A stretch of 64,000 nt of DNA from Clostridium ljungdahlii (GTDB taxonomy: Bacteria > Bacillota > Clostridia > Clostridiales > Clostridiaceae). How positions within the stretch are numbered: position 1 is the first letter of the stretch; each line of letters begins with the position of its first letter. Under the pieces are notes generated by a model. That model was not told the DNA's origin and searched no databases. It saw only the letters and a list, made by a program, of their open reading frames with translations. Location of the stretch: positions 62,001 to 126,000 of the forward strand of contig NZ_LITT01000023.1 in assembly GCF_001636845.1 (NCBI RefSeq). Reading direction: 5' to 3'. This document shows positions 32,246-40,191 of the stretch, piece by piece. A program made the translations under genes and the position numbers.

Positions 32246-33505
32246 ATGAGTAAAATAGTAGTTAAGGGAGGAAATAAACTGCATGGGGAAGTAAATATCA
32301 GTACTGCTAAAAATTCTGTATTGCCTATTATAGCAGCTTGTATTTTAAGCGGAGATAAATGTGTAATAGAAAAAGTACCAATGCTTGAAGATGTTTTTGT
32401 AATAAGTGACATATTGAGGAGCATATCTGCAGATATAAATATAGACAAAGATACAAATAAAGTCATAATAGATGCATCTAATATAAAAGATTGCAACCCA
32501 TGCAGCGAATTGGTAAAAAAAATGAGGGCATCATTTTTAATAATGGGTCCTATGATAGCCAGATTTGGAAAGTTCAGATTATGTCTTCCAGGTGGATGCA
32601 ATATTGGAACTAGACCTATAGATCTTCACTTGAAGGGATTAAGTGCCCTGGGAGCAGAGGTGAATGTAGGTCATGGATATGTAGAAGCAAGCGCTAAGAA
32701 ATTGATAGGAGATAAAATATATCTAGATTTTCCTTCAGTGGGAGCTACAGAAAATATAATGATGGCATCAGTAATGGCAGAAGGAGAAACTATAATAGAG
32801 AATGCAGCAGAAGAACCCGAAATAAGGGATCTGGCAAAATTTTTAAATAGCATGGGGGCAAATATTATTGGTGCAGGGTCAGGTACTATTAGAATACTAG
32901 GAGTAAAAAGCTTAAAGGGAAGTACCCATAGGCCAATATTTGATAGGATAGAATCTGGTACTTTTATGGTGGCAGCTGCTATAACTAGAAGCAAGATTAA
33001 AATAAATGGTGCTAATGAAGAATACTTAAAACCTATAATCGCTAAGTTAACTGAAGTTGGGGTTCATATAAGCTCACAAGGAAGTAGTTTGATTGTAGAT
33101 GGAAGTGATGAATTAAGACCTGTAGATATTAAAACTATGCCTTATCCTGGATTCCCAACTGATATGCAGTCACAGATGACAGGACTTTTATGTACTGTTA
33201 TGGGTACAAGTATAATAACAGAAACTATTTTTGAAAATAGATTTATGCACGTAGCAGAGATGAAAAGGATGGGAGCAAACATAAAGATAGATGGAAGAAG
33301 CGCCGTTATAGAAGGTGTAAAAAAACTTACTGGAGCAGAAGTTAAAGCAACGGACTTAAGAGCTGGTGCAAGCCTTATACTTTGTGGGCTAGTAGCAGAA
33401 GGTGAAACAGAAATTGCAGATATATACCATGTAGATAGAGGCTATGTAGATATTGAAAAAAAATTAAAAGCACTAGGAGCTGATATTAAGAGAATAAATG
33501 AATAA
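32246..33505 (+). CDS. murA: UDP-GlcNAc 1-carboxyvinyltransferase
   Basis: 419 residues from ATG 32246 (site TGGAGGA); the frame is open upstream but without a site. It has the KNSVLPIIAA substrate lysine region and catalytic Cys118 in LPGGCNIGTRP, so it should be a fosfomycin-sensitive type. It makes UDP-GlcNAc-enolpyruvate, the first committed step of peptidoglycan. In a sporulation cluster it may serve cell-wall synthesis during engulfment; a second murA elsewhere is common in Firmicutes. Confidence 0.96.
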   Translation: MSKIVVKGGNKLHGEVNISTAKNSVLPIIAACILSGDKCVIEKVPMLEDVFVISDILRSISADINIDKDTNKVIIDASNIKDCNPCSELVKKMRASFLIMGPMIARFGKFRLCLPGGCNIGTRPIDLHLKGLSALGAEVNVGHGYVEASAKKLIGDKIYLDFPSVGATENIMMASVMAEGETIIENAAEEPEIRDLAKFLNSMGANIIGAGSGTIRILGVKSLKGSTHRPIFDRIESGTFMVAAAITRSKIKINGANEEYLKPIIAKLTEVGVHISSQGSSLIVDGSDELRPVDIKTMPYPGFPTDMQSQMTGLLCTVMGTSIITETIFENRFMHVAEMKRMGANIKIDGRSAVIEGVKKLTGAEVKATDLRAGASLILCGLVAEGETEIADIYHVDRGYVDIEKKLKALGADIKRINE

Positions 33506-33529
33506 TACTCCTATTATATATATTATTAG

Positions 33530-33571
33530 ACAAAGAGAAGATTAGAACAAAATTTTTTCTTTGTTTTTTTA
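33530..33571 (+). terminator. probable terminator of murA
   Basis: CAAAGAGAA pairs with TTTTCTTTG across about 15 bases and runs into a T7 tract. Confidence 0.5.
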
Positions 33572-33629
33572 TTGGAATATTTTATAAGATGCGGCAATAA
33601 AAATATAATATTGTAGTTCAAAATATATA

Positions 33630-33677
33630 TAAGGCATTTTCAAAGAAATGAATTGATATTTTCTTTCAAGCGCCTAA
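33630..33677. repeat. dispersed palindromic repeat, copy C
   Basis: TAAGGCATTTTCAAAGAAAT pairs with ATTTTCTTTCAAGCGCCT around GAATTGAT. It lies between murA and spoIID, ending just before the spoIID ribosome site. Confidence 0.75.
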
Positions 33678-33689
33678 CAGGAGAAAAAT

Positions 33690-34736
33690 ATGAAGGGTGA
33701 TATATTAGACTTTTTAAAAAAATTTATTATTTTAGTGTTTATGGGTACATCATTTATAATTGGACTCTCCTTATTTATGGTGGGAATGGGAAACCAAAAA
33801 TATGATAACTTACCCCAATTCCTAATAAAATCAAAAAATATAATATTAAAAAAACAGGATACCAATTCAGAAAAAATAAAGGTGTACATAACTAAAGAAA
33901 ATACAGTAAAAGAAATCAATTTAGAGCAATATGTAACAGGAGTAGTAGCTGCTGAAATGCCTGCCGAATTTTCAGAAGAAGCGCTTAAAGCACAGGCTGT
34001 GGCGTCTAGAACTTTTGCAGCTGCACATATGGAAGTGTATGGAGGCAAAAAATACAAGAGCAATACAGGTGCAGATGTATGTGATACAGTTAAGTGCCAG
34101 GTGTTTGTTAATAAAGAAGATAGGATGAAAAACTGGTCTAAGAATGATGGAGATAAATATTGGAGCAAAATTGTAGATGCAGTACAAGCTACTTCAGGAC
34201 AGGTATTGACGTACAAAAATAAATTGGTGATGGAACCTTACTATTTTGCAGTAAGTGCAGGAAAAACTGAAAATTCAGAAGATGTATTTGGAGAAGCAGA
34301 AGGATATTTAAAGAGCGTAGAAAGTCCAGGAGAAGAAAGTGCACGAAAATATAAAACTTCGGTGAAAATGTCATATGCAGATTTTATAAATAAGGTAAAC
34401 TCAAGTTATGCTAATTCAGGGTTATCTTCAGAAAACTTATCCAATCAGATAGTTATAAAAAGTAAAAATGAAAGTGGCTCTGTAAAAGAAATTAAACTTG
34501 GTGCTGTTACTATATCTGGTACGAAATTTAGAACTATTATGGGATTGAATTCGGCAAACTTTAGTATAGATTTTAAAGATGGTGTGTATATTCAATGCAT
34601 TGGATATGGACATGGAGTTGGAATGAGCCAGTGGGGAGCTAATTATATGGGCAAAAACGGAAAAAATTATAAAAATATATTGTCTCATTATTATGAGGGA
34701 ACTAGTCTAGAAAATGTAAACTTATTTAAAAAGTAA
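33690..34736 (+). CDS. spoIID: stage II sporulation protein D
   Basis: 348 residues: one N-terminal anchor (about 10-32) and the SpoIID domain with LEQYVTGVVAAEMPAEFSEEALKAQAVASRT and the C-terminal GYGHGVGMSQWGANYMGKNGKNYKNIL. SpoIID is a mother-cell lytic transglycosylase of the DMP engulfment complex that clears septal peptidoglycan. Ribosome site AGGAG just after repeat copy C. Confidence 0.95.
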   Translation: MKGDILDFLKKFIILVFMGTSFIIGLSLFMVGMGNQKYDNLPQFLIKSKNIILKKQDTNSEKIKVYITKENTVKEINLEQYVTGVVAAEMPAEFSEEALKAQAVASRTFAAAHMEVYGGKKYKSNTGADVCDTVKCQVFVNKEDRMKNWSKNDGDKYWSKIVDAVQATSGQVLTYKNKLVMEPYYFAVSAGKTENSEDVFGEAEGYLKSVESPGEESARKYKTSVKMSYADFINKVNSSYANSGLSSENLSNQIVIKSKNESGSVKEIKLGAVTISGTKFRTIMGLNSANFSIDFKDGVYIQCIGYGHGVGMSQWGANYMGKNGKNYKNILSHYYEGTSLENVNLFKK

Positions 34737-34790
34737 TAATTATATCGGCTAATTGTATGTTAATAGAATACATTAAATAAATATTAAGTA

Positions 34791-34818
34791 AAAAAGAGGG
34801 AAATTTCCTCTTTTTTTG
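34791..34818 (+). terminator. terminator of spoIID
   Basis: AAAAAGAGG pairs with CCTCTTTTT around a short loop and continues into T7. Confidence 0.85.
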
Positions 34819-34886
34819 TAAAAAAATTTCATAAAATATGTATTTTTTTCTATTCTCTGGACAAACTACAAAAAGGAGGTGTTATT

Positions 34887-35603
34887 ATGAACAAAAAATC
34901 TTTTAACAAAGCATTCAACTTTTTAAAAAAGGAGAGCTTTTATGTAATACTGTTTATATGTTTATGCATTGCAGTAACAGCGGCAGTAATAACAGCAAGA
35001 AATAATAAAAATCAAAGTGCACAGCTTCAAAAAAGTCAGGCTGTAGAGCAGAAAAAAATTAAGGAAACTGCAAAGGCAAATGAAAAGCCTTCTTCCAATT
35101 ATAACAATGCTCTTCAAGTAAAAAAGGATAATAAGGCAAAATCCAATGTATCTAATAATGAAGCATCGAAGGGAGTATCTAACTCAGTAAGCACTTCCTT
35201 TCAAAAGCCAGTAGAGGGTAATATTGCAAGAGGTTATTCAGAGAATCCAGTATATTGGGATTCTACAGCAACTTATAGACCAAACTTAGGATATGATATA
35301 CAAACTCCACTTGGCAAACCCGTGTTTGCAGCTATGGATGGAAAGGTAGAATCAGTAAATACAGCAACACAGGATGGAGTAGAAGTCATTATAGATCATC
35401 AAAATGGATTAAAAACAGTTTATTCTAATCTAGATCCGAGTGTGAAAGTTAGCACAGGTCAAACCATAAAAAAAGGAGCAGTTATTGGAGTAGTTGGGAA
35501 AAGTACACTGAGATCAGCTTATGAAAAATACGGAGATCACTTACACTTTGCTGTTTTGAAAGGAAAAGAATTTGTTGACCCAGGTAAATATATAAAATAC
35601 TAA
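34887..35603 (+). CDS. spoIIQ: SpoIIQ-like M23 (LytM) forespore protein
   Basis: 238 residues: an anchor helix (17-36), a low-complexity Lys/Asn/Ser linker (40-110), and a C-terminal LytM domain (from about 118). The zinc site is incomplete: N133 stands where the first His is expected (RPNLGYD, with D137 kept), while H218xH220 remains (GDHLHF). SpoIIQ forms the forespore half of the channel with SpoIIIAH. B. subtilis SpoIIQ also lost its His, whereas C. difficile keeps it. So it is probably structural rather than an active endopeptidase. Confidence 0.88.
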   Translation: MNKKSFNKAFNFLKKESFYVILFICLCIAVTAAVITARNNKNQSAQLQKSQAVEQKKIKETAKANEKPSSNYNNALQVKKDNKAKSNVSNNEASKGVSNSVSTSFQKPVEGNIARGYSENPVYWDSTATYRPNLGYDIQTPLGKPVFAAMDGKVESVNTATQDGVEVIIDHQNGLKTVYSNLDPSVKVSTGQTIKKGAVIGVVGKSTLRSAYEKYGDHLHFAVLKGKEFVDPGKYIKY

Positions 35604-35608
35604 TATTT

Positions 35609-35641
35609 GGCCATTTCTTAGAATTTTATGGAGAAATGGCC
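35609..35641 (+). other. hairpin downstream of spoIIQ
   Basis: GGCCATTTCT pairs perfectly with AGAAATGGCC. No T run follows; a weak terminator or a protein site is possible. Confidence 0.45.
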
Positions 35642-35825
35642 CATACACAATGAATTTTAAAATATTAATCAGCATATTTATAAATATATAGGAACAAGTA
35701 TAATTGGCAGAGATTATTTAGTTTAATGATAAATACGAGTAAATACGTTTATGGATATATAATGTAAAGTTTCATCATCAATTGTTGATTGTAAAACGGT
35801 AACTGTAAAAAGGAGTTGAATAAAA

Positions 35826-36080
35826 TTGAAAGATTATATTGAAGAAAGGGTTTTGGAAGTTGCCAAATATATAATAGGATCTAAGGCCACAATAAGGAAA
35901 ACGGCTAAAGTTTTTGGGGTAAGTAAAAGTACTATACACAAGGATATGACAGAAAGGTTGCCTAAAATAAATCCTCAGATCGCTCAGGAAGCTAAGAGTA
36001 TATTAGATTATAATAAGGCAGAGAGACATATAAGAGGTGGTAAAGCTACTAAAATGAAATATAAAGCTATTGAAGGCTAA
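35826..36080 (+). CDS. spoIIID: sporulation transcription factor SpoIIID
   Basis: 84 residues from TTG 35826 (site AAAGGAG). It carries a helix-turn-helix (RKTAKVFGVSKSTIHKDMTERL) and a basic C-terminal tail. SpoIIID tunes sigma-E and sigma-K regulons in the mother cell. It precedes mbl, the conserved arrangement. Confidence 0.96.
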   Translation: MKDYIEERVLEVAKYIIGSKATIRKTAKVFGVSKSTIHKDMTERLPKINPQIAQEAKSILDYNKAERHIRGGKATKMKYKAIEG

Positions 36081-36177
36081 AAACATTCCTATTATAATTA
36101 GAATATGATATGATAATAAAGGTAAATAAATTTACCTTTTAGTTTCAAAAGCAAAGGAGATTAGGAGTGAAAAGGGA

Positions 36178-37209
36178 ATGTTTTTTAGCATAGGAACAGA
36201 TATGGGAATAGATCTAGGTACAGCAACCGTACTTGTTTATATTAAAGGCAGGGGGGTAATTTTAAAGGAACCTTCAGTTGTTGCTATAGATAAGATAAAA
36301 AATAGAGTACTAGCTGTAGGAGAAGAAGCATGGCAGATGATAGGTAGAACACCTGGTAATATCGTTGCCATTCGTCCATTAAAAGATGGAGTTATATCTG
36401 ATTATGATGTAACGGAAAAAATGTTGAAGTATTTTATAAGCAAGGCTTGTGGTAAAAATAGAATATCTTCACCAAGAATAGTTGTTTGCGTTCCATGTGA
36501 AGCTACTGAAGTTGAAAAAAGAGCTGTAATTGATGCGGCTAAAAATGCAGGCGCAAAAAAGGTATTTTTAATTGAAGAACCACTGGCAGCAGCTATAGGA
36601 GCTGGTATTGATATAACTAAGGCAAGTGGAAATATGGTAATAGATATAGGTGGAGGAACCACTGATGTAGCAGTAATTTCACTTGGAGGAATAGTTGTAA
36701 GGTCTTCTATTAAAGTTGCAGGTGATAAGTTCGATGAAGCCATAATGAAATATGTGAGAAAAGAACATAAGTTGATGATTGGTGAAAGAACCTCGGAAGA
36801 TTTAAAAATAAAAATAGGATCTGCTTTTGATAGAGATGAAGAAGTAAGTATGGAAATAAGAGGTCGTGATTTAATTACAGGACTTCCTAAAAATATAACG
36901 GTATCTTCTGCGGAAATGAGAATAGCACTAAAAGAAACTGTAAATTCTATAGCAGATACAACTCGTGCAGTACTGGAAAAAACACCACCAGAATTATCAG
37001 CTGATATAGCTGATAAAGGTATTTTTATGACTGGTGGAGGTGCACTTTTAAATGGATTGAGTAATTTAATACAAAAAGTAACTAACGTACCTGTTTATGT
37101 TGCAGAAGAACCAGTATCATGTGTAGCACTGGGTACAGGTAAAGTACTTGAATATTTAGACAAAATGGAAGTAGTTTTTAGCGGCGATGATATAACGTTA
37201 ATAGATTAA
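36178..37209 (+). CDS. mbl: MreB-family actin homologue Mbl
   Basis: 343 residues. Actin-fold phosphate loops GIDLGTATVLVYIKGRG and MVIDIGGGTTDVAVISLGG, and an adenosine motif near MTGGGALLNGL. It directs lateral wall synthesis. Called Mbl rather than MreB because it follows spoIIID and lacks mreC/D neighbours. Confidence 0.92.
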   Translation: MFFSIGTDMGIDLGTATVLVYIKGRGVILKEPSVVAIDKIKNRVLAVGEEAWQMIGRTPGNIVAIRPLKDGVISDYDVTEKMLKYFISKACGKNRISSPRIVVCVPCEATEVEKRAVIDAAKNAGAKKVFLIEEPLAAAIGAGIDITKASGNMVIDIGGGTTDVAVISLGGIVVRSSIKVAGDKFDEAIMKYVRKEHKLMIGERTSEDLKIKIGSAFDRDEEVSMEIRGRDLITGLPKNITVSSAEMRIALKETVNSIADTTRAVLEKTPPELSADIADKGIFMTGGGALLNGLSNLIQKVTNVPVYVAEEPVSCVALGTGKVLEYLDKMEVVFSGDDITLID

Positions 37210-37218
37210 AACAAAGAA

Positions 37219-37270
37219 AAAATCTAACTTATTTAGTATTATGTATTTTTTAATAAGTTAGATTTTAATT
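37219..37270. terminator. bidirectional terminator mbl / yyaC
   Basis: AAAATCTAACTTATT (37219-37233) is perfectly complementary to AATAAGTTAGATTTT (37252-37266), with flanking A and T tracts for both converging genes. Confidence 0.88.
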
Positions 37271-37300
37271 TTCTTATATACACTAAAATGTTAGACATAG

Positions 37301-37858
37301 TTAAATATCAATAAATATGTTGTTGTAATATAAATAATATGAATGAATTAATGAATAAAGTATTACTTCAGCCATACTTAAAACTAAATTAAGACGTATA
37401 TTGCTGCTGGAATTATTAAATAAATCTTCACTGCTATTTGAATCAACTATACCTATTATTGAGGAATTCCCTACATCCGGGAGAGATTTCCCTACACCTT
37501 TGCCAGGATGAACTGGAAAGTCTCTTACTTGAATATCGCCTATAGTTTCTAGATCACCTAAGCAAGCATCTATTCCTATAATGTTTTTATGCGGGTGAAG
37601 TAAATTTATTTTATTCAGTTTGCTTTCAATGTTTAAAGCATGTATAGGATCTGAGATTGTACCGTAGACAGGTAGAGGAAAATGCTTGCACTTTAAAAGT
37701 GTACCTACTAAGGGACCCAGACAGTCCCCTATATATCTATCTGTACCAATGCATACAATTATGGTATCGTTATTAATGTAATTTTTTAAAAAATAGGCAA
37801 GCTTGTAATATGCTAAGGGATCTTTATAATTAGTTTTTGCTTTATTCAATATATTCAC
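37301..37858 (-). CDS. yyaC: spore protease-like protein YyaC
   Basis: 185 residues, DUF1256 family: VCIGTDRYIGDCLGPLVGTLL, GTISDPIHALN, IGIDACLG and VHPGKGVGKSLPDVG. The fold is related to the GPR/HybD hydrogenase-maturation peptidases; the role is uncertain, although it is sporulation associated. Its ribosome site is AAGGTG on the minus strand. Confidence 0.9.
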   Translation of the reverse strand: MNILNKAKTNYKDPLAYYKLAYFLKNYINNDTIIVCIGTDRYIGDCLGPLVGTLLKCKHFPLPVYGTISDPIHALNIESKLNKINLLHPHKNIIGIDACLGDLETIGDIQVRDFPVHPGKGVGKSLPDVGNSSIIGIVDSNSSEDLFNNSSSNIRLNLVLSMAEVILYSLIHSYYLYYNNIFIDI

Positions 37859-38098
37859 CTTCTTTTATGTATGTACTTGTGAAGAACACTATATATAATT
37901 TATATGATGAGTTTATACAAATTATTAAAGTTAAATTAAGTGAATATGATTTTGAAAGAAATATAGAGAAATATGGAGAAAGATATATATAATATTAAAA
38001 TTTAATCATATATTAAATTTGATAATAAGTTAATAAAACTGTATACTAATTTACGTTGAGTACGTTCTTGTTTTAAAGAGCGTAGGGTAATAAAATAA
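37859..38098 (+). other. spacer before the tRNA cluster with a weak 41-codon ORF
   Basis: The spacer holds the yyaC promoter region and the tRNA promoter. An open frame 37867-37992 would encode a 41-residue acidic/basic peptide (ending EYDFERNIEKYGERYI) that looks protein-like but has no ribosome site. It could be a fragment of a lost gene. Confidence 0.25.
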
Positions 38099-38174
<76 letters not shown>

Positions 38175-38179
38175 AACAT

Positions 38180-38264
38180 GGAGGAATTCCCGAGTGGCCA
38201 AAGGGGGCAGACTGTAAATCTGTTGTCAGTGACTTCGATGGTTCGAATCCATCTTCCTCCACCA
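38180..38264 (+). tRNA. tRNA-Tyr (GUA), copy 1
   Basis: 85 bases, long variable arm (class II), acceptor GGAGGAA/TTCCTCC, anticodon loop CTGTAAA (GTA), encoded CCA. Confidence 0.96.
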
Positions 38265-38273
38265 TAAATATAA

Positions 38274-38349
38274 GGGCGCATAGCTCAGCTGGGAGAGCAT
38301 CTGCCTTACAAGCAGAGGGTCATAGGTTCGAGCCCTATTGTGCCCACCA
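38274..38349 (+). tRNA. tRNA-Val (UAC)
   Basis: 76 bases. Acceptor GGGCGCA/TGTGCCC with a wobble, anticodon loop CTTACAA (TAC), encoded CCA. Confidence 0.96.
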
Positions 38350-38370
38350 TTTAGAATAATAATAGAATAA

Positions 38371-38446
<76 letters not shown>

Positions 38447-38451
38447 AATGC

Positions 38452-38536
38452 GGAGGAATTCCCGAGTGGCCAAAGGGGGCAGACTGTAAATCTGTTGTCA
38501 GTGACTTCGATGGTTCGAATCCATCTTCCTCCACCA
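38452..38536 (+). tRNA. tRNA-Tyr (GUA), copy 2
   Basis: Identical in sequence to the copy at 38180. Only the five-base spacer before it differs (AATGC instead of AACAT). Confidence 0.96.
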
Positions 38537-38543
38537 TAAATAT

Positions 38544-38570
38544 AAAGGCACTTTTAGGTGTTTTTTATTT
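38544..38570 (+). terminator. probable terminator of the tRNA cluster
   Basis: AAGGCAC pairs with GTGTTTT (two G-U pairs) and is followed by a T-rich tract. Confidence 0.5.
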
Positions 38571-38613
38571 TATAAAAATTTTATAATCTTAATAAATCAA
38601 AAAATTATATTAT

Positions 38614-38716
38614 AGCTCTTATCAAGAGAGGCGGAGGGAACAAGGCCCTATGAAACCCGGCAACCAGTGAAAATCACCAAGGTGCCAATTCCTGCAGTAT
38701 TCTGCAAGATAAGAGA
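38614..38716 (+). ncRNA. SAM-I (S-box) riboswitch
   Basis: P1 CTCTTATC/GATAAGAG closes the aptamer. The conserved core AGAGAGGCGGAGGGA, GAAACCCGGCAACC and AAGGTGCCAATTCCTGCAG is present. It lies upstream of metK, so SAM binding should shut off SAM synthetase by promoting the terminator downstream. Confidence 0.96.
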
Positions 38717-38731
38717 GTAGTTAAGTTATTT

Positions 38732-38759
38732 AACCTCTTCTTATCGAAGAGGTTTTTTT
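38732..38759 (+). terminator. S-box expression-platform terminator
   Basis: AACCTCTTC (38732-38740) pairs with GAAGAGGTT (38746-38754), followed by T7. CTCTTCTTAT can alternatively pair with the 3' strand of P1 as antiterminator. Confidence 0.92.
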
Positions 38760-38885
38760 AATTGACATGCCACTTTAGGTATTTCAGTTTATATTGTGAA
38801 TATAGGATTTAAATTAGCATTTAATGCAATAGAATTAATTCACTTATTGTAAGAAAAGTATATTTTTACATGGGAGGTATAGAAA

Positions 38886-40061
38886 ATGAGAAAACTATTT
38901 ACATCTGAATCAGTTACAGAAGGCCATCCAGATAAAATGTGTGATCAGATTTCAGATGCTATCTTAGATGCCATACTGGAACAAGATCCTTATGGAAGAG
39001 TAGCGTGTGAAACTGCAACTACTACAGGTATGGTTTTGGTTATGGGTGAGATATCAACCAATTGTTATATTGACATTTCAAAAATAGTTAGAAATACTGT
39101 AAGAGAAATAGGATATACTAGAGCTAAATATGGATTTGACTGCCAGACTTGTTCAGTAATAAGTTCAATTGATGAACAATCATCTGATATAGCTATGGGA
39201 GTCGATAAAGCTTTAGAAGCTAAGGAAGGCGAAATGGAGGCCATAGAAGCTATAGGTGCTGGAGATCAGGGTATGATGTTCGGATTTGCTACAAATGAAA
39301 CTCCAGAATATATGCCTATGCCAATAAGTCTTGCTCACAAACTTGCAAAGAGATTAGCACAGGTTAGAAAAGATAAAGTTTTAGATTATCTAAGACCGGA
39401 TGGAAAAACTCAAGTTACTATAGAATATGAAGATAATAAGCCAGTTAGAGTTGATACCATAGTAGTATCTACTCAGCATGATGAAATGGTAACTAGAAAA
39501 CAAATTGAAACAGATATAATAAACAATGTAATAAGACCTGTTGTACCACGAGAGTTTTTAGATTATAAAACTAAGTATTTCATAAATCCAACAGGAAGAT
39601 TTGTTGTTGGAGGTCCCCAGGGAGATTCTGGACTTACAGGAAGAAAGATAATAGTAGATACCTATGGTGGTTATGGAAGACATGGCGGCGGTGCTTTTTC
39701 TGGTAAAGACCCAACCAAGGTTGATAGATCTGCTGCTTATGCTGCAAGATGGGTAGCAAAAAATTTAGTAGCTGCAGGTATTGCAGATAAGTTGGAAATA
39801 CAACTTGCTTATGCCATTGGTGTAGCAAAGCCTGTATCTATAACTGTAGATACTTTTGGTACAGGAAATATACCGGAAGAAAAAATAGTAGATATAGTAA
39901 ACAAGGTATTTGATCTGAGACCAGCTGCTATAATAAAAGATTTAAATCTTAGAAGACCTATATACAGGCAAGTTGCGGCTTATGGACATTTTGGAAGAAC
40001 TGATATTGATGTACCTTGGGAAAGATTAGATAAAGTTGAAGAAATAAAAAAATATATGTAA
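38886..40061 (+). CDS. metK: S-adenosylmethionine synthetase
   Basis: 391 residues. [20 protein letters not shown], the ATP motif [10 protein letters not shown] and [22 protein letters not shown]. It makes SAM from methionine and ATP, feeding among others PrmC. Controlled by the S-box leader; start follows GGGAGG. Confidence 0.98.
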   Translation: MRKLFTSESVTEGHPDKMCDQISDAILDAILEQDPYGRVACETATTTGMVLVMGEISTNCYIDISKIVRNTVREIGYTRAKYGFDCQTCSVISSIDEQSSDIAMGVDKALEAKEGEMEAIEAIGAGDQGMMFGFATNETPEYMPMPISLAHKLAKRLAQVRKDKVLDYLRPDGKTQVTIEYEDNKPVRVDTIVVSTQHDEMVTRKQIETDIINNVIRPVVPREFLDYKTKYFINPTGRFVVGGPQGDSGLTGRKIIVDTYGGYGRHGGGAFSGKDPTKVDRSAAYAARWVAKNLVAAGIADKLEIQLAYAIGVAKPVSITVDTFGTGNIPEEKIVDIVNKVFDLRPAAIIKDLNLRRPIYRQVAAYGHFGRTDIDVPWERLDKVEEIKKYM

Positions 40062-40066
40062 ATAAT

Positions 40067-40105
40067 GAAAAGCTCTATATTGTAAAATGATATAGGGCTT
40101 TTTTA
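40067..40105 (+). terminator. terminator of metK
   Basis: AAAGCTCTATAT pairs with ATATAGGGCTTT (one G-U) and continues into T6. Confidence 0.88.
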
Positions 40106-40191
40106 GTATGGTGGATTAAGACAAAGTTTAATGTGGTATAATTATTTATAAATATATGATTTTGTTTGCAAATAAGGGTAGGAGAGATTCT

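Noticed and set aside
37867..37992. 41-codon ORF before the tRNA cluster
   Set aside because: No ribosome site, and it overlaps the yyaC promoter region; kept only as a note in the spacer entry.
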